Positions 54,400 through 64,000 of a DNA stretch of 64,000 bases are shown piece after piece; within the stretch, counting starts at the first letter, position 1; every line of letters starts with the position of its first letter. Both the position numbers and the translations under genes were made by a program. The DNA comes from Panicum virgatum (taxonomy: Eukaryota; Streptophyta; Magnoliopsida; Poales; Poaceae): positions 12,783,033 to 12,847,032 of the forward strand of contig NC_053153.1 in the NCBI RefSeq assembly GCF_016808335.1. Direction: 5' to 3'. Below the pieces are notes generated by a model that saw nothing but the letters and a program-made list of their open reading frames with translations, ran no database searches and was not told the origin of the DNA.

Positions 54400-55916
54400 A
54401 CAAAAGAAAATCTCTCCGCGAGGAGGAGATGCGGCGCGGGCCGAGGCCGCATCGCCCGTGCTGGCGATTTCTGCCCGGCCGGAAGGAGGTGCGGTGTGGC
54501 GCCAGAGCGTTGCCGGGTCGCGAGGACGGCAGAGAGAGATGCAGTTTTGGCAGCGGGCTTTGTGGAGCTGCGACAGTGGCGTCCCTCGGTTGGGGCGGCC
54601 TCAGTGATGGTGCCGGCTTGAGGCGACGAACGTGTGCAGTGGGGTGCCGGCACTCCGGGCGAAAGCCCTCGCCAGATTCATTATGGTGAAATGGCGGTGG
54701 CGCCTCCGGCCGTCGCTCTCCCTGTTGAGGGCGTTATTTTGGAGTTGTAACCCTCCTGCACGAGGTCTCTGGATGAAAACCCGGTCCAGCTCCTGGACGA
54801 GCGACGGCGGCGCCTGTGGGCGTCGTGACCTCCTTGGCGGCGGCGTCTCTAGAGACACTGTTCGGCGACTTGACCGGCCTACTGCTCGCGATTTGCTTCG
54901 GCCGGTGGTGACAAATCTGTCGGAGGGCGTGCGGAGAAGGGGGTTGCCTACCTCACGCCAAGACGTCTGCTCTTCTGTTGGTGGCCGGGGGTCATCACTC
55001 GGCTGTTGTTCGCCTGCTTGCAGCGTTCCGCGGCGCCTGGAACTGCGTGGCAGTCTCCAGTGCGGTGCGGGATAGCGTATGAAGGACGGCGCTAGTGGCA
55101 ATGACAATCAGTGACGACTTGGGCTGCAGCGGATCGCGGCGGGGTGTTCAGCACGGCTGAACCCTTCCGGTGCGGTACAACGTCGGAAGACGGCGTGGGC
55201 AACATCTTCGGTCTTCTGGCTCGAGGGCGGCGTCTTCGTGCGAGGGGGAAAGCAACGTGATGATTTCGAACCATGGTGGTGGTCTGGCGGCTTGGTTCAG
55301 TTCCGGGGGGCACCTCTTCTTGCTGTCTCGACGGCAATCCCTGAAACGAGTACGGAGCGTGGTGCCGTGTGGCGGGTTGGAGGTCCCCGCACACGAGAGA
55401 GGCGTGCTGAGTGGCGGATTGGAGGTCCCCGCGCACGCGAGTGTGGCATCCAATGGCGGAAGTGGCGAGGCCTCCGCGCGTTGGGTTGCTCCGGACCTGG
55501 TGTTTTTCAAGCCGTCGGGTGGTCGGTTTGGGTGCAGCAGCACTGTGGCGTTAGGTCCTGCACAGCAGTGGCCTCCTGGTGTGGTGGTGTCTGCCTCTTA
55601 TGCTCCTCTATCAACGCTGGAACACTTCAGATGTTTCGATAGCCGCAAGAGTGCGATGGTAGGTGGAAGCTGCGGTTGTGCCTTTTCTCCTCTGTCGTCG
55701 TTGTGAATAGAGTTTGGCCATGTTGATGTCCCAATCCAACCGGCTAGTGAGTATAGTTGAGCGGTAATCCGTGTTGACGTCCCAATCCAACCGGGCGAGT
55801 TTGTTGTTTTCTTTTCTTTTTATTTTCTGTCTATGGCCTCCTAGAGCTGTAGTCTTATATTTTTTCTGCAATATCAATAGAAACTCACTCATCGAGTGCC
55901 GTTCGTTCAAATAAAA
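54400..55916 (+). mobile_element. LINE-like retroposon 3' portion in the F-box gene
   Basis: About 1.5 kb of GC-rich sequence turning T-rich near its right end (TTTGTTGTTTTCTTTTCTTT) and ending ...GTTCGTTCAAATAAAAAAAG, a poly(A)-like tail. It separates two parts of one F-box frame (YVEVLGFH and VAYYFNSSKV). Two near copies of GTCCCAATCCAACCGG occur near 55725 and 55780. No reverse transcriptase is visible, so the insert is 5'-truncated or non-autonomous. No clear target duplication. Confidence 0.6.
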
Positions 55917-56344
55917 AAAGTGGAACCCAAGCACTTCAACGTATAGACAGGGGTGTGTTTTATCCCATTCTTCAACGTCAACGGCATTGTCGTCATCAGA
56001 GTACCAATCCAACTCCTTTTCCAGTACTGCCTCTCTGTTGCTTCCTTGGTCGTAGTTACCATCTTGTAGAAACAATGGTCTATCAGTGTCCATTGGGAGT
56101 TTCAGAGCTTGGAGGTTGGCGCCATGCTTCAACACCCACTCCGTCTTGCCACCAGATTCATCCAGGAACCAGATCTGGAGTCTGTATTGATCATCGACCA
56201 TCGCAAAATGTACCCCGTTCTTTGACTTTCCAAGACGAAGGTGGCACCACCATTGGCTAGCAGTATCACCAGTCGGCAGGGTAATTACTTAGGAAACGTA
56301 TCTGGTGGAAACCACAATTTTCGTGAAAATCTGTGTAAACTATA

Positions 56345-56605
56345 ATTGGACAGGATTATTTTGCAATCCTTGATCTTAAAGTCATCGGCAGGACATCGTC
56401 AAAGCCGGCGGCGAGCACGTACAGTCCGCCCAAAGGATCTGCATCCTGCGCGAGCCACGCGCTGACCTAACGCAGCATAAGCTCCCACGGAAAGCCGCTG
56501 GAGAGAGCGGCGGCCATGCATAGGAATCGATCTTAAACCACAACCTTGATACTTATAATTGGACAGGGTTATTCTGCAATGTAAAGTCATCGGCAAAAAA
56601 GTTAG
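56345..56605. repeat. Short direct duplication in the F-box intron
   Basis: AATTGGACAGG-TTATT-TGCAAT and AAAGTCATCGGCA occur at about 56346-56394 and again at about 56558-56594, with about 160 bp of GC-rich sequence between. Confidence 0.55.
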
Positions 56606-57173
56606 TAATTACAGTATAAATTGAAATAGTAGAGAGAGAGAGAGAGTTAAAGGAACATGTGGCTACCGCATTATACACTCCCCTCCAATACACGTAGAGT
56701 GCTCCGTGCCAGTAGGCACCATGATAGGTTGCTACCCAGGGCTCGAAACCTGCTGACAGCACGTTATTGGCGATAGTTCTCGTGGCTCCTTCCTCGCGGA
56801 CAAACGGCCTCTCCTCCCACCTCCCAGTGCTCGATGAGTAGACGCGCACCATGTACGCCGACGGCAGCCATGCTCGTCCCTCCGGCAGTTTATCCTTGCC
56901 GCTAGGAGGAGCTCTCATCGAAACCACCTAATAGTGCGGCGACAATGTGGGGTCGAACACAAGGAACCGATAATGGCGGAGAGCGCCCTCGGTCCCCTGC
57001 TGCTCGGGCAAGGCCGGGTACGGCGGCAAGCGCACCCACTGCCTCGTCGCTGGGTTGACGACTTGATCTTGGAGCAGGAGGCCAAGAACGCCGGCGTGTC
57101 CGGCTCGTTCGTCCGGACGAAGATGCCGCCCAGCGAGATTGGTAGGAGGTCCGCGCGCAGCCGGCACCGCGCG

Positions 57174-60100
57174 TGTAACAACCGCCCAATTTTCACTTGA
57201 TTTAGGTGAAATTATTGGTCAATCCATTAAAATAAGAGTTAGCACGTATCCGTCTCTTGACAACGCCATGTGCTAATCCACATCTAGAGGTGCTTGGCCA
57301 ATGCAAATCACCAAAACGTCTCTTGACAATGTCACGTGCTAATCCACATCTAAAGGCGCTTGACCAATACAAATCACCAAAAACAAAAGCAAATCCGGTA
57401 ATCTCGGTACGTGTTTACCACATGCTCAGAATTGAACACATGTACCGTTTACAATAGATACATCACCAATGAACCATAAAGAGCAATTTTAGTCATCACA
57501 AGAATTCAACATTAGGGATTACAAGTTCATGACACCGATAGTTCAAATCTGAAATTAAAGGTTCCAATTACAAGCCTTGGGCGCACGATTGACATAAAAA
57601 AGATAAGAAACTAAAGTTTAGTGTTTTATCATGCTCTCATACGCGACGGATAAATCGATAAAACCGTAACAAAGCAATGGCGTCTTGCTCAAGGGCACCA
57701 TTGCGGCCACATCAATCGAACACAACTTCCGGCTCACCTGCAACTTAGTTTAAATAGAAAAGTAAGATGAGTACAAAAGGTAATAGCAAGACTTACGCAA
57801 TTTAGATAATCAAGGATCATGCAAGAGGCTCAAAGAGGCTTTAAGGTTAAGTTATTATTGCATAAGTATGAGCTTTCTAACCAACATCTAGCTCTCTAGC
57901 AAAATTAATTGATCTTATCCAACCCACCACAAGTTTTAGTTGATTATGATAAGAATAAATAATTCAACATAAAGATGTCATTAATCATTCCCAACATAAA
58001 CGGAACTTTCTACGAAGAATTCATGGGATAGCGAGTGTGCTCATGTCCGAGAGCGCAGCAATTCAAATTGATTTAAATCTTGTAAGAGTGTACTACTTTA
58101 CCCACACGACGCAAGGACCATGCAACTCATTCAACCGGCCAAAGTTGGATAAGGGGGTACTCGCGTCAACCGTTCCCAACAAAGCTCAATCGATGAACAT
58201 CACGCCTAGCTTACGCGTGGAGTAACTTAGGTCCCCCGGGGACACCTCTAAGCCTCCCTGCATAGCCCCTTGGCCACGTATCTACGACCGTGCATAAAAG
58301 ACTAAGTCGAAGAAGGTAATTGGTTCATCCGTACCATTATATTGGATATGTGGTAGCACAAAAAGTTGCTCAAAACCAACGTCATCCACGGACAGTTCTT
58401 AATCGGTTCAAGCGGACTATGCCTCCGAAACTCCTTTCTCTAGGCCCTAACATTCCGCCCAAACGACAAAACCAACTCTCCAACATAACCAACCCAACCA
58501 TTCCAACATAGCATAAACCGAACACGTGCGATCAAGGGTAATTAAGTGAGTATAGTGTGATCCTATTCTAAGAGTTTTTCCAAGTCATAGACCCATTCTA
58601 AGCATGGCTAAGCATCTAATCAATTAATTAGTTACTAGCTACAAGTGGCAAGGACATGGATATAACAAGGCAAGAAAGTCAAATGCATAAAGTAGGTACA
58701 AGAATGCAATAAATAACATAATATAGATAACCCAATAATACCCAAGTGAGATATCTAAATTGCATCAATTTAAATAGGCACAAGGAATCATGCATAGCTG
58801 CTTGCCTTGAGTTTCTTCGGGCTCAACCACTAACTCAACACCGGACTCGGGTTCGACGGACTCGGTGGGCTCAACGATCTCGTTCTCCGACAGTTGGGTC
58901 ACTATAATGCATGAATAAGATACATATGCATTAGTGTGATGCTATGATTGGTTCATGAAATGATATGTCATGAATAAAGAATAGTACCACATGTGATGAT
59001 GCACAACACAAACATAAACAACATCAATCATGCTCATCTAGCACTTAAACAAGAGCACCCTAAGCAATAATTGACAAACAAATTCTAACAGGAAGCATAA
59101 ATCATGAAATAATTCAAGTATACAGAGAACATCATAAGGAACTCAATAGAGTTGGATTTGCAGCGAAACATTTTACTAGAATTATTTATAAATATTACAA
59201 GTTTCAGCTGGTCCAAACAAGTTAAATCAAAAAGCACATGCAAACTTCATGAAACAAAACTCATAAAATTTCCACAGATATTAGAATTGAAAATAAATCT
59301 AACAGAACTGGTTTTACTATTTTATCACTTTTCAGAAAATAGATATGAAATAAACAAGCTTTCAGACAAAGAACAAGAAAACACATTAAAAATCCACCAA
59401 ACAGTTAATATGCATGAAAACAAGTGGCACTACTGGAAAGATCATTTCACATGGAGTCTAAAAAAATTTAGTTTGATATTTTTAGAGCAGTGAATAATTA
59501 ACTAAGTATTTTATTCACTTTTAAAATAATAAAACATAAGTAAATCTACAGGAAAGTAACATGCAATACAACATTTTTCTATGGTAGATCCAAGCAAGAC
59601 GAATCTAACAAATCAAATTTCATAATTTTTGGAGAGATATACGAATTTATATATATTTTACAAATTCACAGCATATCAAGAACTCCTCAAAATACTAGAT
59701 CTACACAAGAGGAACCACCCCAGGCCACTGACGGGTGGGCCCAGGGGGCCAGCGGACCCTGCAGGCTGGGTCAAGGCCAGGCGCCTACATTGACCCGCGC
59801 CACGGCGCGACGCCGCCGGCGGCAGCCGAGGGGGCGAGCGGAGCAGGGCCGGAGGGGCCGGGCTAGCGCGCGCATGGGGATGAGGACCGGTCGGCGAGCC
59901 TCACCAGCAACTCGGATTGGGCGGAACGGCGGCATGGAGGCGGCCCGATGAGCTCCGGCGGCGGTGGGCGGAGGTGCTAGCCGGCAGCCCTACACAGCAA
60001 GGGAGAAGGCCGGGTGAGGGCCGGAATCGGTCGAGGGGAGGAAGAAGAAGCTCCCCGCGCAAGGAATTGAAGGGAGGATCACCATAGGAGGCGAATCGCG

Positions 60101-60773
60101 GCAAGGAAGAAGCTTGGGGCGGCTACAATGGAGATGTGGAAAAGTGGGGGCTAGGGTTTGGAGCAAAAGGGCCGGCCGGGTTTAAAGGAGGAGGAACGGG
60201 CGGACCGGCGGGCGCGGCACCGCGGCAGCTTGGCCACACTGGCCTCTACTGGCCAATCCAGCGACGAGGAGGCACGGGAGAGGTGGGGGCGACGCTGACA
60301 GGTGGGGCCCATGGCGAAGGGGAGAAGTGAACAACGGTTGAAGTTCAAAATTTAAAAACAGGTTGTTCCTGAGCTCAAAAATTCACCAAATTTTTAATAG
60401 AGCTAGATAAAATTACCAAAAACATTCTGGAACAAGAATCACGCAAAAAAACTTTTGTAGATTGGTCGCAGTAAATCAAATAAAATAGCTGTTTTCAATT
60501 CTTCCAAGAATTTTATGGCTCGCTTAAAAAGTCCTAAAATTCATCAAAAATATTTTAAATTTGACATTTGAAATCTAGTATTTGAATAAAAATTTTGAGG
60601 CATAGTTGCATAGAAAAAATTAAACTTCCTTCACAAGCATTCATATCAAGCAAGCACAAACATTAAATGAATGCATGCAAACACATGCAAATGATGCTCC
60701 ATTATGCACTAATGATGCTCATGATGCTCTCAATTAAATTTTAATCATTTTTTTAATTTTTTGGGGTGTGACA
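57174..60773 (-). mobile_element. Solo LTR (3.6 kb) in the F-box coding exon
   Basis: It begins TGTAACAACC and ends GGGTGTGACA on the plus strand (TGTCACACCC...GGTTGTTACA on the minus strand), with target duplication GCGCG at 57169-57173 and 60774-60778. Internally it has no gag, pol, primer binding site or second LTR. Its layout (AT-normal part, then a GC-rich block at 59720-60340 with an AAACCCTAGCCCC motif on the minus strand) parallels the large gypsy LTR at 33.8-37.2 kb. I read it as a solo LTR left by recombination, though it is not the same family. Confidence 0.82.
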
Positions 60774-60945
60774 GCGCGTCGGCGACGGTGCGCCACTCCC
60801 TGCAGACGGCGCGCGACACGGCGAGGGCGCGCGGCGCCAGGCGCGCCAGCACGCCCGCCCGCACGTCCTCAGGCAGCAGGTCCATCGTTGTATACAGGGT
60901 TCTTGGCGCGGAGGTCGGAGGATGAAGTAGTCAAGTAGACACGGC

Positions 60946-61798
60946 AAACTAAACCTTGCTGAAAGAGGGAAAACTCCCCAGTCCTCTCTCGAACTCTCTG
61001 GGCCAGTTACTGTTTAAGCGAGGGGAAATCGAGCGCTCCAGTCGCCGCCGGCGGGGCCGGCGGTCTTCCTCGCCTCCGATGGCCCTCTGGGCTTCGCGAG
61101 GTGGTGGAGACCACTGTGCTCCCCCCGGTCGGCGGTGGTACTAGTAGTTTTAGGGTTAGGTTTCCGGCGGCGGCGTCGAGGCGGCGGCGGCGGCGTCAAG
61201 GAATATGGTCCTCTCGTGGTCTCCCCCGCCTCGTTGGTGCTCCACTCCGGCGCCGGGGGCGAGCCCATGGAGGTGGTGCTCTCGGCGTGGAGCTCCTGTA
61301 CAGGAGTCGTCTGCCGGCGATTCATTGATCTAGAGGGAAGGTGAGTTCGTCAGCTTCTAGGGTCCAGGATAAGAAGGCAGATTTGGGCCGTGCGGATGGT
61401 TGGAGAGTGGACATGGCTCGGTTTTCTCGCGGCGGCTTCTGTCGCCTGCGACGAGGCCCTGTCCATGGTCGGCGAGGCTCGGGGTGCGTCCCCGGCCGAT
61501 GCAGCTTCAGTGTTTGCTTCCTCTACTGCGGCTACTTTCAAAGCCTTGTGGCGATTGGGCTTCTCCGACCTTGGGTTGGCGGTGGAGCTTCTCCGGCGAT
61601 GGCCGGCAACATTGATGTCGGAAGGATTCGACCAACAGGGGATTTAGAGCCTTATGTGCTTTTTCTTTGTTTCTTAGGGGCCTCTGTGCAAAATGGTCGT
61701 CACAGTTGTCTTCTGTATCCTTCTCGGATGTACCTGTACGTGTACGTCTCTTTGTACGGTATCCTTAATGTATAATACAGGTATGTTCCGATAAAAAA
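60946..61798 (+). mobile_element. Poly(A)-ended retroposon (LINE-like 3' end)
   Basis: A 13-bp direct repeat AAGTAGACACGGC lies at 60933-60945 and 61799-61811. The insert ends ...GTATGTTCCGATAAAAAAAA. It is about 850 bp, GC-rich (CGGCGGCGGCG runs) with a TGTACGTGTACG stretch near the tail. It carries no convincing protein, so the frames across it (61341-61775 and others) are not called. Confidence 0.72.
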
Positions 61799-61811
61799 AA
61801 GTAGACACGGC

Positions 61812-62040
61812 GCGGCGCGGCGGGGAGCTATGGTGGTGTCCTTCCGTGGATTGGATGGGACGGAATCCCCGTTCGGTTTCGGCTCGACGCAAAAGATCGG
61901 GCAGTGGGGTTCACCGAGTCCGCGTGGAACAAGGAGCTAGCAGGAGGCACCCTTGCCCTTAAAACTCGACGATCCTCTGTGTTTTGCCCTCCTTCGTTTG
62001 ATCTTCGAGCTTTCCTTGTACCCAAACACACGCGATCACA
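61812..62040 (+). promoter_or_regulatory. 5' region of the 62-kb gene
   Basis: Between the retroposon and the ATG. No clear TATA box; the C-rich stretch CTTTCCTTGTACCCAAACAC before the ATG looks like a 5' UTR. The retroposon insertion 230 bp upstream may have shifted promoter elements. Confidence 0.35.
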
Positions 62041-62607
62041 ATGGACCTAGGCCAGGAGAAGAGAGACCAAGGATCCATCGCGCCGCCTCACAAGGGTCCA
62101 AGGCGACTCGCCTTCCGAATCCGCGGGCGACCGTTCACCTTCGAGGGGGGCCCCAGCCTGCTGATCAGGAACCGCTACGGCGTGTGGTCCGTCGGCCACC
62201 GCCGCTACGTCCGGAAGACGCGCTACCACCGCTTCCACGACCTGAAGGAGGAGCTCGATCCCATCAGAGCAACGGTGCGCGAGCTCGGGATGAGCAGGTG
62301 GCCGCGGTACAGCCAGGACGAGGAGCTCAGGTCCCTGCGCCAGAAGCTGGCCGACTTGTACTGGGGCGTCATGCCGGAGGAGGCGAGGGCGAGGACGGCG
62401 CGGCAGCTGGACCGTGACCGGCGGGAGCGGCGCCGCCTCAGGAAACTCCGGTGCTTCGCTGCCGCGTTGGTGTGCCTGGCCGTGGTGGGCTTCGTGCTGC
62501 TGAGGCTGGTGCGGATGGGATGCTGCAGCCTGCGGGTGAGACTCTTCCTGGGCTCGGTGTACCTTGTTTCCGCCTACCTGCTTGATATATATGGCGCGGC
62601 ATTCTAG
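62041..62607 (+). CDS. Small protein with two C-terminal membrane segments, unrecognised
   Basis: Intact single-exon frame of 188 residues from ATG 62041 to TAG 62605-62607. The N-terminal part (residues 1-75) is basic and holds RRLAFRIRGRPFTFEGGPSL. A predicted helical, highly charged middle (RELGMSRWPRYSQDEELRSL, then RARTARQLDRDRRERRRLRK) leads into two hydrophobic segments, CFAAALVCLAVVGFVLLRLV and VRLFLGSVYLVSAYLLDIYG, suggesting a tail-anchored or hairpin membrane protein. No signal peptide and no family I recognise; possibly grass-specific. Codon use is strongly GC-rich at third positions, as in many grass single-exon genes, which supports it being real. Confidence 0.65.
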   Translation: MDLGQEKRDQGSIAPPHKGPRRLAFRIRGRPFTFEGGPSLLIRNRYGVWSVGHRRYVRKTRYHRFHDLKEELDPIRATVRELGMSRWPRYSQDEELRSLRQKLADLYWGVMPEEARARTARQLDRDRRERRRLRKLRCFAAALVCLAVVGFVLLRLVRMGCCSLRVRLFLGSVYLVSAYLLDIYGAAF

Positions 62608-62639
62608 TCTATAGATTGGGTGTGTGATGTAATGGGTGC

Positions 62640-62872
62640 CCTGTTTAGCCGGTGAAATTTTTTTGGATTTTGGAACTGTAGCACTTTTATTGCTATTTGT
62701 CAATTAATGTCCAATTATGGACTAATTAGGCTTAAAAAATTCGTCTCATCATTTACAACTAAACTGTGCAATTAGTTATTTTTGAAATTACATTTAATGT
62801 TCCATTCATGTGTTTAAAAATTCGATGTGACAAGAAATCTTAAAAAGTTTTGGGAACTAAACATGACCTTAT
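62640..62872. mobile_element. MITE downstream of the 62-kb gene
   Basis: The left end reads GCCCTGTTTAGCCGG and the right end GGGAACTAAACATGACC, an imperfect inverted pair. The interior holds TTCGTCTCATCATTTACA and ATTCGATGTGACAAG, shared with other grass MITEs. Confidence 0.6.
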
Positions 62873-63221
62873 TGTTGCGTGTGTGACAAAAGTACTAGGT
62901 TGACGACATGCTCATCAGCTAGCCAACAACAGGTGTAGTCCATGGTCACAGAAAAATTGGTTCTGGACAGCGCGTACGCGCAGATTGTCCACGCTTCTTC
63001 CCCTAAAAAAATTGTAGCGACAGTTTCTTCCTAGTTCCTAAAGAGATCTATTGTGGCGCAACATCAGGGGGATGACCACGGCCACTACATCCGCAGCTTT
63101 CACATTAAACCGACGGATAAGAATGATTGTGTAAGAAGACATGGAAAGGAACATTATTTATAGAATGAGCACAAAATATATTATAGAAAAAACATATATG
63201 CAAAAAAGGGGCATGCACAAT

Positions 63222-64000
63222 TACTACGAAAAATCTATGTTTGCCGTGTGCTTTCTATCAGGCACACGACAAAGAGCCACTTTGCCGTGCGCCACGACAA
63301 AAACACCCGGCATAAAAAAAACACACGGCAAATTCATACTTTGTCGTGTTCCTTTTCTTTGGCACACGGCAAAGTCAATAGTTTGCCGTGTGCAAAAAAA
63401 AAACACACGGCAAAACATGGATTTGCCGTGTGTTTTTTCCGGCACACGGCAAACGAATAATTTTTTCTCCTTCCAACTCCAAATTTTTTCTACTCCCTAT
63501 ATATAACTTGTGGTACTTCATACTAAAACAACTTGGTACATTTTTGTATTTGTTTGCTATATTTAACTAAATAATTTCATTTCAAGTAATTTTTTGAATT
63601 AAGTCAAATTTAAACCGCAAGTGATTCAAAGTCTAGAATAAAATGAGTGGAAAAATGATATTCATGCTATTTAACCCAGTTTGAGACCATACCCATCAAA
63701 TGAAAAGAAATTTCGAACATATTGTCCATGAAACATAACCACAACGTGTGTCCGAATTATTTAAAAATTCTAAAAAATGTACTGAAAATCAAGAGATTTG
63801 TCCTGATGTGATGGTATCACACGTGGATAACGTGATAAAAAGTTGAGAAGGTTTTGCATACTTTATCATGATTATGTTTACAAAACTGAAACATCTCACA
63901 AGAAGTATATGTGTGATTGTATATGAGAGAGTTAGTAAATGTATTTTTTGAATACAAACTTTTTTATATAATCTCATATGCAAAAAAAAGTTTATATCAA
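63222..64000 (+). mobile_element. CACTA (En/Spm) element terminus, running off the window
   Basis: The end reads TACTACGAAAAATC, one change from the usual CACTACaAgAAA form. From 63237 to 63455 is a dense array of TTTGCCGTGTG and CACACGGCAAA subterminal motifs in both orientations, the hallmark of grass CACTA transposase-binding ends. The sequence beyond 63470 is AT-rich with no recognisable gene up to the window end, and the other terminus is not in view. Confidence 0.75.

Larger units (their letters stand above)
54196..60885 (-). pseudogene. F-box gene disrupted by two retroelement insertions
   Basis: The start at 60885 gives an F-box: MDLLPEDVRAGVLARLAPRA then VSRAVCREWRTVADA. The frame is cut at 60774 by a solo LTR and resumes at 57173 with RCRLRADLLPISLGGIFVRT. 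Next come VVNPATRQWVRLPPYPALPE (one frame change near 57070) and FLVFDPTLSPHY ending in a TAG at 56928, then RAPPSGKDKLPEG and VYSSSTGRWEERPF to a donor near 56667. The next exon (about 56300-55917, TAA at 56289) reads LRLGKSKNGVHFAMVDDQYR and EWVLKHGANLQAL up to YVEVLGFH. A LINE-like insert follows, then the C-terminal part at 54399-54196 (VAYYFNSSKVQDLGELHIN, FMYTPCWVGDV). F-box proteins are substrate adaptors of SCF ubiquitin ligases; this copy is dead. Confidence 0.85.

Noticed and set aside
54378..55706. Overlapping long frames in the LINE-like insert
   Set aside because: Both strands are open because of GC richness; none shows a reverse transcriptase or other motif.
61341..61775. 144-codon plus-strand frame
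   Set aside because: Lies within the poly(A)-ended retroposon, lacks any motif and overlaps other open frames.
63141..63506. Frames across the CACTA subterminal repeats
   Set aside because: Made by repeated TTTGCCGTGTG motifs on both strands.
1..64000. CRISPR arrays, operons, riboswitches, tRNA or rRNA genes
   Set aside because: Looked for by eye; none seen, and the sequence is a plant nuclear chromosome.

Overview
This is a stretch of plant nuclear DNA, almost certainly from a grass and probably a panicoid. It has split genes with canonical GT-AG introns, GC-rich first exons, many short terminal-inverted-repeat elements (MITEs), and large LTR retrotransposons nested in DNA transposons. No CRISPR array, operon or other prokaryotic feature is present, and I recognised no tRNA or rRNA gene.

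Left part (1-25.4 kb) is gene space. It holds the 3' end of an unrecognised gene (1-526, +), a TIFY-CCT-GATA zinc-finger factor of the ZML type (1612-5680, +, 8 exons), a UPL7-type HECT E3 ubiquitin ligase (7023-20617, +, 14 exons) and a GDSL esterase/lipase (21291-25381, -, 5 exons). UPL7 carries two insertions: a decayed copia element in intron 11 (14968-19665, target duplication CTCAC) and a 155-bp poly(A)-ended insert inside coding exon 9, so its function is in doubt. The GDSL intron 3 hosts several MITEs.

Middle part (25.4-53.7 kb) is accessory DNA. First come MITEs, an F-box gene relic and a nested MITE. An inverted-repeat-bounded region (28.5-32.5 kb) holds tandem repeats and a pseudogene. 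Then comes a three-level nest. A Mutator-like element (32634-53706, 9-bp duplication CAACACTGG) contains a hAT element (33354-48082, 8-bp duplication CTATAGCG), which contains a 13.7-kb gypsy/Tekay-like chromovirus (33777-47523, 5-bp duplication CCGGG). The Mutator element encodes a broken MURA transposase, a plant mobile domain protein and a short GRF-like zinc-finger ORF. The gypsy element has 3,419-bp LTRs that are nearly identical, one continuous gag-pol frame with four nonsense codons, and two paralogous extra ORFs between the primer binding site and gag. That ORF pair is the least familiar thing in the window.

Right part (53.7-64 kb) holds an F-box gene (-) that is broken by a LINE-like insert, a 3.6-kb solo LTR (duplication GCGCG), stop codons and a frameshift. 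It is followed by another poly(A)-ended retroposon, a small intact gene for a 188-residue protein with two C-terminal membrane segments (62041-62607, +), a MITE, and the terminus of a CACTA element that runs off the right edge.

Exon boundaries were worked out by hand from reading frame, splice sites and family knowledge. Positions should be good to within a base or two.
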